Assembly (NCBI GenBank): GCA_022701365.1
Contig: JAKUHH010000230.1
Location: forward strand, 310,001-374,000
DNA length: 64,000 nt
Direction: 5' to 3'
Source: Mycocentrospora acerina
Lineage: Eukaryota; Ascomycota; Dothideomycetes; Pleosporales
Below the pieces are notes generated by a model. The model made no database searches. It worked only from the letters and a program-made list of their open reading frames with translations, and had not been told where the DNA came from. Position numbers and translations under genes: made by a program. Shown here in pieces: positions 9,789 to 22,912 of the stretch; the first letter of the stretch is position 1, and every line of letters starts with the position of its first letter.

Positions 9789-12700
9789 ATGCACATCTCA
9801 CAGCTGGAGCAGACGCTCTGCCGCCAGCTTCGCGAGCTCCCGCGCGTGCACGGCTACCGCTTCCAAGAAGCCGCGGCCCGCGACGTGCGCGAGATGCTCT
9901 GCCGCTCGCTGGCGGGCCACGGCGACCACCTGCCGCTGTTCTTCCCCAACGGCCAGCCCGCCGACCCGCTCAAGGCGTGGAGCCTGCGCGACGCCCAGGG
10001 CGCGGTCGAGGGCGCCGAGTACACGGCCGCCGCCCGCGGCAAGCCGTGCGGGCACATCTTCAAGACGGGCGAGGCGACGTACCGCTGCAAGACATGCGCC
10101 GCCGACGACACGTGCGTGCTGTGCGCGCGCTGCTTCGACGCCTCGGACCACGACGGCCACCAGGTCTTCGTCAGCGTCTCGCCCGGCAACTCGGGCTGCT
10201 GCGACTGCGGCGACCCCGAGGCCTGGGTGCGCCCCGTCCACTGCAACCTGCACTCGCCCGCGCCCGAGTCCAAGGCGGCGGGCAAGGCGCGCGCGGGCGG
10301 GGCGCTGCCCGACGAGCTGCTCGAGAGCATGCGCATGACCGTCGCCCGCGCCCTCGACTACCTGCTCGACGTCTTCTCGTGCTCGCCCGAGCAGCTGCGC
10401 CTGGCCAAGACGGCCGAGTCGATTGCCCAGGACGAGCGCAGCTCGCGCCTCACGTCGACGTGGTACGACCCCGGCGACCAGCCCGACGAGTGCCCCGAGT
10501 ACTGCCTGGTGCTGTGGAACGACGAGAAGCACACCATCCACGATGTGCGCGACCAGGTCGCCCGCGCCTGCAAGCAGAAGATGGCCTTTGGCACCGCAAA
10601 GGCCTACGAGGTCGACGACGTCGGCCGCAGCGTCGTCGTCTACCGCACCGACGTCAAGGAGCTGCTGCGCATGGCCAAGATCATCGAGGAGATCAAGCTC
10701 ACCGTCACCATCCGCTCGGCGCGCGACACGTTCCGCGAGCAAATGGGGGGCGCCATTGTCGCCTGGATCGCAGACATTGCCGGCTCCAGCGTCGGCGACG
10801 ACAACCACGTGCTCCGCCGCATCGTCTGCGAAGAGCTGCTGAAGCCATGGCGCATCGGGAGCGCGGCGTCCAACGAGAGCATCGGCAGGGACGGCCTCGA
10901 CGACTGCGAACTCGAGGACAGGGCCGCCGAGGAGCGCATATATCAGATTGGCCGGCGGCAGCGCCTGCTGCTCATCGCCCGCGCCAGACGACAGCAGCCC
11001 ACCAACGCCAATGACGACACCACTGCCTCGGACGAGGACGAAGACGAGGACGAGGACGCGGGCCGAGCCAATGTCGATGCCGACGCCGACGCCGACGACG
11101 ACATGGACATTGATGAGGTTGGCGCCCATGACCAGGACCATGACGGGGACGTGGACATGGACACATACGAGAGCGCAGAGGAGCGTCTGTTCGATGGCCC
11201 GCCGGCTCGCTTTGATCCAGTGTCTAGCACCACGCCTGCCGAGTCGGACAGTGAGCTCGTAGTGAGCGCGCCATCTCTCAGCCATGTCGAGCCATCGCTG
11301 CCTGTTCCAGCAACGCCACAGACACGCTCTCTTCCGTTGCGGCCATCACGCCCTCCCAAATACTGGCTGGAAACTCCAGAGAGCTACTGCAGAAATCCAG
11401 AAACACCCCCTCACGAGGACCTCTGGCAGCGCCTGCGGCTCGATCGTCTGATTCTGTATGATCTGCGCATGTGGAAACAGCTGCGGATCAGCCTCCGAGA
11501 CGTCTTCATCAGCACCGTGGTGTCGATACCAGAGTTCAAGCGCCTGTTGGGCCTGCGCTTTGCCGGCGTGTACACTGGCCTGGCGCAGCTGTACCTCATA
11601 GCGGATCGGGAGCCTGACCATTCCATCATCAACCTGTCTCTGCAAATGTTGACCACCCCTTCCATCACCGCCGAGGTGGTCGAACGTGGCAACTTCCTGA
11701 CGAGTCTAATGGCCATTCTGTACACGTTCTTGACCACTCGACAGGTAGGCTACCCCTGGAACGTCGACCCCAAGGCGACGCTGGCCTTTGAGCAAGGCGC
11801 CGTGACAAACCGGCGGATATTCCACTTCTTCATGGACTTGAAATACCTCGTCAGTTCGTCATTTGTCCAAGAACGGATTCGCGACCAAGACCGATATCTG
11901 CTGCAGTTTCTGGATTTGGTCAAGCTTCACCAGGGCATCTGTCCAAACGTTCGTGCCGTTGGTGAGCACCTCGAGTTTGAGTCGGAAGCGTGGATCAACG
12001 CGTCTCTCATCACACGAGAAACAAACAAAGCATGCCGCATCTTTGCAGAGTCCTTTTCTTGGAATCCCAACCAAGACGACTCAAACATTCGCCGTGCAAT
12101 ACGCGCAGCTGCAAGGGTAGTCATAGTAAACTCCCTGGGGGCTGAACGCAAAAGATTCGATCAAACAGAGATCAAGGAAGCCACAAGGTTCAAGACTCTC
12201 AAAGTGTTCGAGTTTGACGCCGAGCCTTCGACTTTCTTCGGCCCATCTTATAAGATTGTTGACTACGTGATTGCCAAGGAGCCCATGAGCTTCCACCATG
12301 CCCTCCACTATACCTTGTCCTGGCTCATCGACCAGGCGCGCAGCATGCATCGCAATCATCTGCACCAGTTGCTTCATTTTAGTCAAGAGGAGCTCCAACT
12401 GGACCTGAACCCCGTCACCGTTCCTGTGCCCATCCTTCGATCCGAAGAATATGTACTTGCTCTATTTGATTTCCCGCTCCGAGTCTGCGCTTGGCTGGCT
12501 CAAATGAAAGCAGGCACATGGGTTAGGAATGGCATAACCCTCCGCCATCAAATGCACCAATACCGCGGTGTGTCCCAAAGAGACGTTTCTCATCAGAGAG
12601 ACTTGTTCTTGTTACAAACTGCTTTTGTTATATGTGACCCCTCGGTGTATCTTGCGACAATGATTGACCGCTTTGGGCTTATGGGCTGGATGACAGGCAA

Positions 12701-15700
12701 GTACGAAACCAGCCAACACGGATTCGAGGACAGCCAGGCAATTGATGTCGTCGAAGACTTTGTACATCTTCTCATCATCGTTCTCACTGAGCGCACCTCG
12801 TTGATACCGACCGAGGACAACGACGAGTCTCATCTTACGGCTATGCGCAAAGACCTTGCCCACGTCCTTTGCTTCAAACCGCTTTCCTTTTCAGAAATGT
12901 CGACCCGCTTATCAGACAAAGTGCAGAACATGGATGAATTTCCCAGTGTCCTATCCGAAATGACAACGTTCCGAGCTCCAGAAGGTCTTTCTGACAGTGG
13001 AACGTTTGAGCTCAAGGAACAATACATTGACCTGATTGATCCTTACCTCCACCAGTACAATCGCAACCAGAGGGAAGAGGCCGAAACTGCCTACAAGAAC
13101 TACATGGCCAAAAAGACGGGAAAGCAAGCCCGTGACGTCGTCTTTGAGCCACAACTGCGACCGATTCCCTCTGGGCTGTTTCAAAATTTGTCGGCTTTCA
13201 CTCGAACCCCTCTGTTTACACAGGTCATCTACTATCTCCTAGGCTATAGTCTGAGGGCAGCAGCCGTCACACCTAGCATACCTGCCACACGCGTGGAGAC
13301 TTATATTCAGTTCGTCCTGCAGCTCGTGCTTGTAGCTATTCTCGAGGACAAGTCGCAACAACACGAGTGGTCCGAGGAAGCGCCAGGTTCCTTTGTTACT
13401 TCTGTACTGACCAAACAAGCCAACTTTGGCATTCCGGGTCATCCTACCATTCTCTCGATTCTAAAAGTACTCCAAGAAAAGGAAGCTTTCGAGGCCTGTG
13501 AACCAAAGATCAATTTGATATTGCATAGACTCAAGCAACGGCAACAGATCAAGTTCATCATTGCCGCAGCAGCACTCGACATGAAGACTGACAGGATCGA
13601 TACTGCATCCCCGGCTAGCTTTGGAATTGCGGAGAAGGAGCTGAAGAAGAAGGAGGCTATGGAGAGACAAGCAAAGGTCATGGCTGCCTTTAAAGAGCAG
13701 CAGACCAAATTCATGGCCAATCAAGAATTTGACTGGGGTGAGGATGACTTTAGCGATCTCGAGGACGAGACTGGTGGACTTGTTGAACAAGAAAAGACGT
13801 TCAAGTACCCGTCCGGCACTTGCATCTTGTGCCAGGAGGAGACGAACGAGCAAAAGCTCTACGGCGCATTTGGCTTTGTTTCCGAGAGCAAGATGCTTCG
13901 ACAGACTGATCTTGAAGACGACGACTGGGTCGACGAGGTCGTCCAGACCCCAGTGAACCTGGATCGAGCTGCCGATGACGTCCGGCCGTTTGGAGTGGCC
14001 GGTAAGAATCGACGCACAGTTGAAAAGATCTCTGCCGCGGGCGAGCGCATCACCACCGAGAGGCAGGAGCTGGGCAAGGGATTTCCTCACTCGCAAATCA
14101 AGCGAGGTCCAGTCTCCACTGGATGTGGCCATATCATGCACTTTGCTTGCTTTGAGAATTACCTTGGCGCGACACAAAGACGGCATGTCAGTCAAATTGC
14201 AAGAAACCATCCTGAGCGCGTTGACTGGAAGGAGTTTGTGTGTCCACTATGCAAGGCGTTGGGCAACATCTTCTTGCCAATAATATGGAAACCAAAGAAG
14301 ATTTCACACTTGGGAGAACTGGAAACGGACACCTCCTTTGACGAATGGATTGAATCGCAGGTCGTTGCAACGTACAAAAACACTACAGGAACTACCGGAA
14401 AAGCACCAATTAATTTGCCGAGAGACCAGCGGGTACTTTTCGACTACGGAGAGCGGGTCTTTATCCAACCCGTGTCCAATCGTCTCCCCGAGCTTCTGAA
14501 CTCGAGTATGAACAGCACAGTCTCAGTACCGCAGCCATCTATACAACCACTCTCACAGCCTCAATTCCAAATACTAGGATTCCCGAGCAGATCATCCGCC
14601 GAAACTCTCGAGTCTCCGGAGCATGGCTCATCTATGGTACCAAATTCTCCGGTGCTAGAACTTGTAAAAGTTTACCAGAGACTTCGGGATGCATTCCGTA
14701 TCTGCAAAATTCCAACTGCCTTTATGCACCCACCCACTCCGGCGAGCGGTGGCGAAGATCTCACCCACACGGATTCGCTTGCTCAAACTTTGGGCTACTC
14801 TATCGCGGCTGCTGAAATTGCTCAGCGAGGAGTGCAGTCGGAATCCGCGAGGGGTACGCTGATGGACAAGATCTCGCCACAGGCGTTGACCCATCTTCAC
14901 GTCCTTTCGGAAACAGTCTTGTCCTACATCACAGTGGGAAGCCTTCGGAACCAGGGCTCAAATAAGACCATGGAAGAGTACGTCGAGAGTCATCGTAGGC
15001 AATTCCGCCAGCTGTTTGTTGGCCATCCAGGAATATTCAATCCCGATGTACTGAGCCTTGATCTCAAGAGTATCTCTCCTCTGCTGTGTCAGGACCCCTT
15101 CATCTTCCTCTCAGAATGCGCAATGGGCGTCGTGACAGCCGCAAATCTGGACATTCACCATGTTATCCGCTTGTGCTACCTCGCAGAAATCGTCCGAGTG
15201 ATCCTGGCCTTTTCAGCTGTTCCAAACAGTCAATTAGCAGACAAAGTGACCTCGAACCTTCCGCTGCGCTTCCAGCACCCTGAGCGATTCATCAACGCCG
15301 ACAAGGTCAACGGCATGAACTTTTCGCCAGAGCAACTCGACAACTTCTTGTTCTTTGTCTGCGCAGTGTTCAACATAGCGGACGTGGATGACTCACCTGC
15401 TTCAATAGATGTTGACAACTTGCAAATCCCTGCCCAATTCAAGGATCCAAACTCACTCTACCTGCTATATACCATGGTATCAACATATGCCCTGCCGTTT
15501 GTCCGAAAGACGGCAATCCTCATGCACGTCCGATACGGTATCGAAATCCCGCACACGGCTTCTGAACACGCCGATTCGCCCGAGCTAGTCCGCCTTTCTT
15601 CCCTCCTCCGACTCCCCTCTCTCGACGAAATCTTCTCCTCGTTTGCAAGCAGGACATCTGCCGGACACACGACGCGTTCCGTCGTAGGCGGCTGGATCCG

Positions 15701-16343
15701 TCATCTCCTCTGGGTGCAAGCCGGCAACGTCCCACTCCAACCCACAATCTCCCTCTCCCACCCGGCCATCTTCGAACTCGTCGGCCTCCCCAAAAACTAC
15801 GACTCACTCACTGAAGAAGCCATCCGCATGAAGTGCAAGACGACTGGCAAGGAACTCACAGACCCAGCACTTTGTCTCTTTTGTGGGGAAATCATGTGCA
15901 GCCAGGGGGTTTGCTGCGCAACCGTCGACGGAAGAGGCGGCTGCAACCAGCATCTTGCAAAGTAAGTCCTTTCCACACATATATATATATATCCTCCTAT
16001 CCACATCTTCCTCTATCCATAACCCCCACCATCCAAAAATACCCCCACTAACCCCTCCTCTTCCTCCCCCAACAGATGCGGCGGCAACATTGGCATCTTC
16101 ATCCACATCCGCAAATGCATGGTCCTCTTCCTCAACAACGACAACGGCTGCTGGGCCGTGGCGCCCTACCTCGACAAGCACGGCGAAGTCGACCCCGCCC
16201 TGCGCCGCCACCACCAGCTCTTCCTCAACCAGAAGCGCTACGATGCCTTGCAGCGCAAGGTCTGGCTCGAGGGCGGGATTCAGAGCCTCATTGCCCGCAG
16301 GCTCGAGGGCGACATTAATAATGGGGGGTGGGAGACTTTGTAG
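9789..16343 (+). CDS. UBR1: UBR1-type E3 ubiquitin ligase (N-recognin)
   Basis: Exons 9789-15961 and 16076-16343, 2146 residues, within the usual UBR1 size. The UBR box lies at residues 86-156 (PCGHIFKTGEATYRC, then Cys/His ligands through CCDCGDPEAW), which binds basic N-degrons. A ClpS-like domain for bulky hydrophobic N-termini follows at about 238-320 (YCLVLWNDEKHTIHDV). An Asp/Glu-rich insert lies at about 410-465. A RING-H2 spans about 1345-1490, from CILCQE through GCGHIMHFACF to CPLCKALG. The C-terminal UBR1 domain has Cys pairs (LCLFCGEIMCSQGVCC) and ends in exon 2 (GGNIGIFIHIRKCMVLF). The split Lys codon joins AK|CGGNIG exactly. With an E2 (Rad6/Ubc2 in yeast) it targets N-degron substrates to the proteasome. 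The start is in a CCACC-ATG context. Very GC-rich codon use in the first 1.5 kb produces long antisense shadow frames. Confidence 0.96.
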
Positions 16344-16877
16344 ATGGGTGGATGAGTTGATGATTTTTTTTTAAAAAAAAAAAAGAAGGAGCGTGTACGA
16401 GTATGAGTTTGGTAGGGATATGGTGTGGTGTGGTGTGTGGAAATCAAAGTCAGAGTCAAAATCAACATTGAGTATTTAGTAAATAAGGAGTACAAGGGGT
16501 TGGAATATCATAGATAGCTTGGTGAATGAACGAATGAATGAATGAATAGATGAATAGATGGAGTAGAATCATCAGTCAACAACATATATGCATCATTTCT
16601 ATATTCATGCTTATGCTTATGCTTATGCCTATGCTATATGCTATATGCTTGTAGATGGACGGGATAACACCGTAATCATGCATCCCAGCCCAGCCGTTCT
16701 CTTCTCTTCTCTTCCCCATCCATTCATCAAGATGCTCCAAACAAAATCATCATTCGCCAAAACAAACTCCCCCCCAATGAAGAAGAAGACTCCAAAAAAA
16801 ACACCTCGCTATGCTAACATGTCAAAAACTCCAAACTTCATCTCCAATGCGAGAAGAATGTAGAATGAAAAAAAATC
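16344..16877. other. Convergent intergenic between UBR1 and kinesin
   Basis: Shared 3' flank of UBR1 (+) and the kinesin (-). It holds A/T runs (16365-16385), a GAATGAATGA-type tetranucleotide tract near 16527-16546 and a TTATGC hexanucleotide tract near 16608-16632. No gene is seen. Confidence 0.6.
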
Positions 16878-19225
16878 TCAAAAGTCATAACCCCCAACTT
16901 CCACACTCACACACGCACTCAATCCCAACCTCATATTCTCCACCGTCTTTCCCCCAACACCCTTCAACATGGCCAGGCTCTCCAGGTCTCTCAACTCGGC
17001 ATCGTCCATTTCCACCAGGCAGTTTACAATCCCATCGGCCTTTTTGGCACCCACTCCTTTCAGCGCTTTGATCTGGTTGACATCGCGTGAATTGATGATT
17101 TGGAGGAGATGTCTGGTGCGTGGCGTCAACGGCTCAGCAACAGTGTCGGCATCGCGGAAGATGGGAAGCTTCTTTGCCGTGGTTGTGGCCTTCTTGGACT
17201 TGCGGACGGGCTTTGGCTTGGATGCAGGGCTGGCGTCCGAGGCGGACGCGTAGGGATCCTCGTAATCGTTGGAGGCGGGGGGTGGGGTGAAGTCGTCGTC
17301 GTCCTCGGAGTCATCTCTATAGATAGCTTTTGCCTTTGAAAGTTTCTTGGTGGGTTGTAAAGGGCCCATCATGGCTGATGGGGGGAGCGCAGATGGAATA
17401 GGGTTGGCCATTTGAGCCTTCTTTGCCCGTATTCGGTCCTCGAGGGCAGCCATCTTTGACTCTAGTTTTGCGTTTCCTGGAAAAAAGGGCTGTGCTAGTT
17501 GGTACATTCTCAGCGCGCTTGCGTCTTCTCCACGCATAGCATGTTGCTTTGCCATGAGTAGGAACTGGAGACCCTGCGATTTTCCGTCATCATCTTTCGA
17601 GTCAATTCGGTGCTCCAAATCGTCTAGACGCCTCTGAAGTTCTGCTGACAATGCAGGAGCAACACCCGCAGCGTCCTGTAGGGCCTTCTCTGCAAGCTTC
17701 TCGTCGATTCGCTGCGCGATCAGTGCTTCAATGGACGCCTTTGTCATACCCGCTTCGATGCTACGAGCTCGTGAGGTAGCATCTGCCGTTCGAAGTGCCT
17801 TAGCTGGTCGAGATGCAAATGCACTGCTGGAATCGGCTGCTCGCTTGTTGCCTTCCGTTCGTCGGATAGCCTGATTCTGAGATGGCAGATTAGAAACGCG
17901 AGAAACAGCAGGCTTGCGGGAATCAGAGTATACAGAGAATGCCTTGATTGGCTTCTCTCCTTTCTTCTGCTTCTCGGGCTCTGGTAGATTAACGTTGTGG
18001 GCTGCAGTCAAAGGCCGCAGAGGCTGCCGTGTGATGTTTGCTCCCGCAACACTGCTTGTCGTTGCAAGTGGCTTGACTATCGTTCGATACACGGGGTCGT
18101 TTTCCACCTCAGCGACGTCGATCTTCTTGGCTCGACTGGCAAAGTTCAAAGAACTAACGGTGTCGAGGTGGTATGCGCGAGTCGGAGCTAGGTTGAGAAT
18201 CATGATACTCAGGCCCTTGTTCTGACCAAGCGATAGAATTCTCGTCATCTTGGATTCGCGGTAGGGTATCCGAGCCTGCTTCTTGTTCATTGCCTCCACA
18301 CATTGTGCCAAGACAAACAGAGACTTGTTGATGGCCGAGCTTTCCACCAAACGTTCTTTGTTGTTTTCAGTCCGGCGATTGTCTTCTGATCCAGCAAGAT
18401 CGATACAGGACGCTCGGCTAACGCGGACTGTAGTCTCGGTGGTCTGGGTGATCTTGACGCACAGGATGGCGTGCGAACGAGAGGAGTGTGCATTGAGCTA
18501 GAGTATGGTTAGTTTTGACTCGAAGTGAGCAGTAAGCGCAGTATACCTTTGTAGCAGATGTCGAGCGGTTCATATTAGCCTGGTCGTAGAGATGCTCAAA
18601 TTCTTTCAAGGTTGTGCAGGGTTTTTCTGTCAGTCCTACAACAACAGTCTTGCCATGGTTGTCCCTAATGGGTAGCCCAGATGGTGTGCGCTTCTCTGGG
18701 GGCTCGAACAGGTCATATACGCGGTCGCAGTAAATCTCAAAGTACTCAAGGGCAACCTCCACCTGTGTCGCGCCGGCGGTGTCTTTTTCGACCTTTTTGC
18801 AACGCCGATATATACCGCTTAGCAGGCGTGGAATGACGCCACGGTCGGCCAGCGATTTCCCTCCGCGCATCGTGTGGGTCTTGCCGGTGCCTGTGCACCC
18901 ATGGGCGAAGATGGATAGGTCGAAGCCATTGAACAGATGCTTTACTGTGGGCGAGACTGGCTACATGTCAGCGAAAGTCTCGTTTGGTGGCTTGATGTAA
19001 CATGATGTACGCACTCTCGGCATCGAAAAGCTGTTGTTGTGTCGCCTCCTGCTCGTACACAGAGCTGAACTGGAAGCGGAAAGACTCGGCATCGTTCTTG
19101 GGGCTCGGTATCCGCACAACGGTCGCAATCTTCTCTCCATCGACAATCTCGGCTGTGACAATCGTGTCCTTGTCGAGCTCTTGTTTGAGCAAAGGGCGGA
19201 TTCTGGCGACGACGCGGACACTCAT
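16878..19225 (-). CDS. Kid-like (kinesin-10/KIF22-type) motor with C-terminal helix-hairpin-helix
   Basis: Exons on the minus strand, 19225-19015, 18956-18547 and 18497-16878, encode 746 residues. The motor starts at once (MSVRVVARIRPLL). The P-loop is GCTGTGKTHTM, with Cys and Thr where many kinesins have Gln and Ser. Switch I is NAHSSRSHAI and switch II CIDLAGSE. The neck region is followed by a Lys-rich tail with a predicted coiled segment, and the end carries two helix-hairpin-helix-like motifs (LKGVGAKKADGIV and LKGVGGKTVENM), as in the DNA-binding tail of Kid/KIF22 chromokinesins. This points to a chromosome-arm motor in mitosis. Both introns (58 and 49 bp) lie in the motor domain, and joining restores DAE|ISPTVKHL and SATK|LNAHSSRSH. 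The motor assignment is certain; the subfamily is inference from the tail. Confidence 0.93.
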
Positions 19226-20234
19226 CGTGAATGTCGAGAGATGGAGGACAGGAGTAGAGGTGAACAAAGGCCCAAGTCTACAAGAAAACAGAATGCCAGA
19301 TGCTGGACCGTGGGCCTCTCGTGACGTCGAAGCGCTCGCTGCAAGTGCAAAGGGTCAGCCAGGATGCGCCGTATTTGCTTTGGTTGTCGCTTAGCTTGTT
19401 GCTCTGGCAACGCCATCGTCCCATCCACGAGCACGTGCTCCTACCTCCATTTTTCTCCATGCCTCTAAATCAATGTATGCTTCAACGAAACATTTCACTG
19501 TACTATGGTCTTCGATCAGATATCGACCGCGACCCTTAGTGCAGGTTTGGACAGTGCACGCTTTTCACTGATCCGTCACCCAGGTCATGGCATTCCGAAA
19601 CAAATCGAGAAAGGGAAGGACGTTGTCTAGATCCGCATTTCGGATGGCGTGCCGCTGAGCCTCACTCTTTTACCGTATCTCTATTCTGTCGATTGTATGC
19701 GCTGTCGTTGAGCAAGTGTTGTTCAGTTAGCCGCCATACCATGCCTCTGCCAGGCTTGTTGTCATCTGATTGGCCACAAGCTGAAACACGAACTCGATCC
19801 CACCAGAGCATAACCACCACTCCTCCAGTCACCGATCAAATGTTTTGCGATGAGCCCAATAACATTCGCAAATGAACGGGGTCAACGACAATGCTGGGCC
19901 AGTGCCCTCTCGCGTTCTATTTCCATGTCAAACAATTTCCAAGGCGGCTAAAAGAGCTTCAAAACTACACGGGAGCCCCACGAGCAATGAATTCCTCACT
20001 GTAGCTCTGAGCTGTTCTGCATTGTCGTTTGTTTGAGACGAACCGTCCCCACCTTTTCTATATCGTCTTTTTTTGCAGTGTCTTCATTCTTGTCGATCTC
20101 TTCCCTCATAATAGTATTGTGTGTCGGTCTCTTTCATCAGTCTTTCACTGCTTCCATTCTGCATCTACGCGCGCGTCTCTTCGGGACTTGTCTCTCATTT
20201 CAGTGTCGATTCTTTCACAATAACCATCTTGACG
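19226..20234. other. Intergenic, upstream of kinesin and of Ser/Thr-rich gene
   Basis: Divergent interval between the kinesin start and the cell-wall-type gene. Short open frames exist but show no family features. The last 200 bases are T/C-rich, as expected of a promoter and leader. Confidence 0.5.
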
Positions 20235-22160
20235 ATGGCTGTTCTCCCATTGTTCCTGCTGCTGGCAGCTTGCTTCTCTACTGTAGCTCCAGGGCCGGTC
20301 CCACGAAGACAACTGTAAGTCAAGAACTTCACACATTAGAATACGTACTGATCTCGAGGTTGTAGCTTTACCAGCTATTCCAATACAACGTCAGCAGCCA
20401 CTTCGACAATCTTAACTGCGCAACCTTACAGTACCCTTGGATCACCCTTGGCGTTTTCCACGTCTACGGAAAACGTATTACCCTCGTCAAGCACTCAAGT
20501 CTTGTCACTCCCAACACCGCTGCATTCTTCGCTTTCGATACCTAAAGTGTCCCTCTTGACTAGTAATCTAGTTAACGCAGAAACGGCTGTCATAATCGAG
20601 CCAGTTCAGCCCACAGTCATTGAGCATACGATATCGGCTATCACATTTGTCGATCCAAATGGCAAACCCCTTGTCACACAAGACCTTGAGATTCTCTCTT
20701 CTACTTCCTTCATTACACCACCAGCCCCGACGTCAAAACTTGAGCACACATCAAGCGCGATACCCACACCTTTTATCTCGTATGAAGAGCATTCAACGAT
20801 TGTGTCTGACAATACCAAGAAGCCGACCCTTTCAAACAGCGATTTTTATGTTACTGCGTCTAGCTCGCTTGCGGTTGTGGAAAGCGACTCCCCTAGCGGA
20901 TCAACTCTCAAGCCTCCTGCGTTCACGTACTCGCCTGAAGAGGACGAGACAAGCACATCACTAGCCTCTTCTACAGTGTTTGCGACGACAAAAATTACAA
21001 GTTCTCTCGTAGCATCTGCAACAAGGACAACGCTACCAAGTTCTTCTGTAGTACCGATTTCTTTGACAGCAACAATTTCTTCGATAGTACCGATCTCTTC
21101 GACAGCACCGATTTCTTCGACAGTACGGATTTCTTCGATAACGTCAAGCTTACCAACGGTATCTACGACGGGTCCATCATTGACACTACGTTCCTCTGGC
21201 CTACCAGGTTTCAGTTTCAACATAACTGGCTCTCGAGGTGGGGATAATCCAAAGAGTTCTAGCTATGTTTCTGTCATACGCAGTTCTTCCATCATCCAAT
21301 CGATTGCGAAATCATCGTCTCTCCCTGTCTTCGAAAACTCTGGAGTATTGACGCCTCCTGCTATCACGGATCACTATTCTACATCTATGCCATCAGGGGT
21401 GGCAAACTCTACCACCAAGACCAGTATAGTTGTGACGAAGACAGAATACTTGACCGTCTTCCCAACACCATCTGCATCAACTTCTTCTTCCCTTGTAATA
21501 CCTCTCTCATCATCTGTAGCTCATACATCCTCCTCGGTGTCTACCACATCTTCACTGATTCAAGAAGCCATATCGAGTTCATATTCAAACTCTCAATCTG
21601 GTGTCACACCCACCATGTCTACCCCGAGCCAAAATGCAATCTCATCATCTTCCGCTGTTCCAACTTTACCGTCGACACCCTTGGTACCACCTCCTGTTAT
21701 TATTGTCACGCAGTACACGACAACCACCCCACCAGCAATACCCTTGCCTTCAAACACTTTAACAAATCATCTTTCATCCGCTCTCTCCAAGACCACATCT
21801 GTTCTATCAATCTCCTCATCAGCTTACAACACTCTGTCAAGTTCTGCAGAAGGGATACCAATACCTGCACCCACACCATCTGTATCTACTTCGAAATTGG
21901 TACTGTCATCAAACACATCTAGCGCATCATCGCAACCTTATTCCACAGGGTATACACCTCCTCCTGTAGTAACGTCGGTTGCGTCGACAACGACTGGAGC
22001 GCCTCAGATACCGACATCGGTATTAGAAACATCAACGACCGAGGGTCCGCTAATCATTACGCCTATTCCCCCAAGTCAAATCTTTACGATAACTGTTACG
22101 GAAAAAGAGAAAGAGACTATAACTGAGACAGCTACTGTCACTGTGACTGCCTCAGGATAG
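20235..22160 (+). CDS. Ser/Thr-rich secreted (cell-wall-type) protein
   Basis: Exons 20235-20314 and 20366-22160 encode 624 residues. Exon 1 is a clean signal peptide (MAVLPLFLLLAACFSTVAPG), ending near a dibasic PRRQL. The rest is about half Ser, Thr and Pro, with many TSSS, STTS and VVTKTEYLTVFPT-type segments, so heavy O-mannosylation is likely. A degenerate repeat of ISST-like units lies at about 21050-21150. The C-terminus, TVTEKEKETITETATVTVTASG in part, recalls the TVT motifs of fungal wall proteins, but it ends without a hydrophobic GPI-addition tail. It is therefore probably secreted or wall-associated without an anchor, unless a further exon was missed. No enzymatic domain is visible. 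Function unknown. Confidence 0.75.
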
Positions 22161-22912
22161 AACGCATGAGTTGAAGATCCTCATGTTATAAAATTAAAAT
22201 TAGCGTTTTCGTTTGTTTGGCAAATTTAGTGTTAATTCTAGTCGAGTTCAATTCATCGACGACCACTATGGGAGGGTCAATCTTAGTCAAGGTCGGATGG
22301 TTAGGCTGGTCTTATTCAACATACCTTGATTAATCTGAAACTTTTCGATCACTTGCATTATGAAACCAAACATCCCAAGATTTTTATAGTGCCTAGAAAA
22401 ATTGCTCAGTAGTGACAGTGACGGTGGAAGATGTTGTTGCAGAGAACTCACTTGACAAGCATAGCTTTATGTACCAATACCACGTGTGCTCGCAGACAAT
22501 TCACAATCCCTTCATGTCATCTTTAATATTCTTGAACGATTTATAAAACGACTTTCATGAAATTATTCGAAAACTCGCTTACAGTTGTATGCTGACAGTA
22601 GAGAAGGAAACCGTAAGCGGAAGGAATCCGAATCCTACGTCATTTGGTCATCATGAGCATGACGAACCCTGTCACATGGGATACTCACGATCCGACAGGT
22701 CCGCTTCAATTGTTACGTGTCCTGCAGTCATAACCACGCAATCTGTCCAATCCGAGGTTAGGTATTTGCCAGTGCTTACCATACCCATGTCAAGAATCCT
22801 GAAGCTGAATCTCAGCGCAAGGCTTCTACAAGACATCACGAATTCACTTCCTACGCACTCTTAACAGGAAAGAGATAGCGGCACAGAGCTGTACAAGCAA
22901 CGCAGTAAAGAA
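22161..22912. other. AT-rich intergenic before GH15 gene
   Basis: No gene seen. The region is AT-rich compared with the housekeeping segments. An open frame at 22589-22864 looks non-coding. Confidence 0.5.

Noticed and set aside
8541..9801. Three overlapping minus-strand frames of 317-417 codons with Cys/Gln/Ser/Met-rich 20-residue repeats
   Set aside because: They come from translating the 20-bp minisatellite, which has no stop on the minus strand in any frame. The peptide repeat is the same in all three frames, as expected of non-coding repeats.
9798..11285. 495-codon minus-strand frame and a 525-codon plus-strand frame (9437-11014)
   Set aside because: Both are shadows of the GC-rich 5' part of UBR1, which carries the UBR box and ClpS domain in the true frame.
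13461..14210. 249-codon antisense frame
   Set aside because: Antisense to the UBR1 RING region, with no family features.
19226..22160. Secondary metabolite or biosynthetic cluster around 19-28 kb
   Set aside because: The GH15 enzyme, alcohol dehydrogenase and wall protein have no backbone synthase, transporter or pathway regulator among them.
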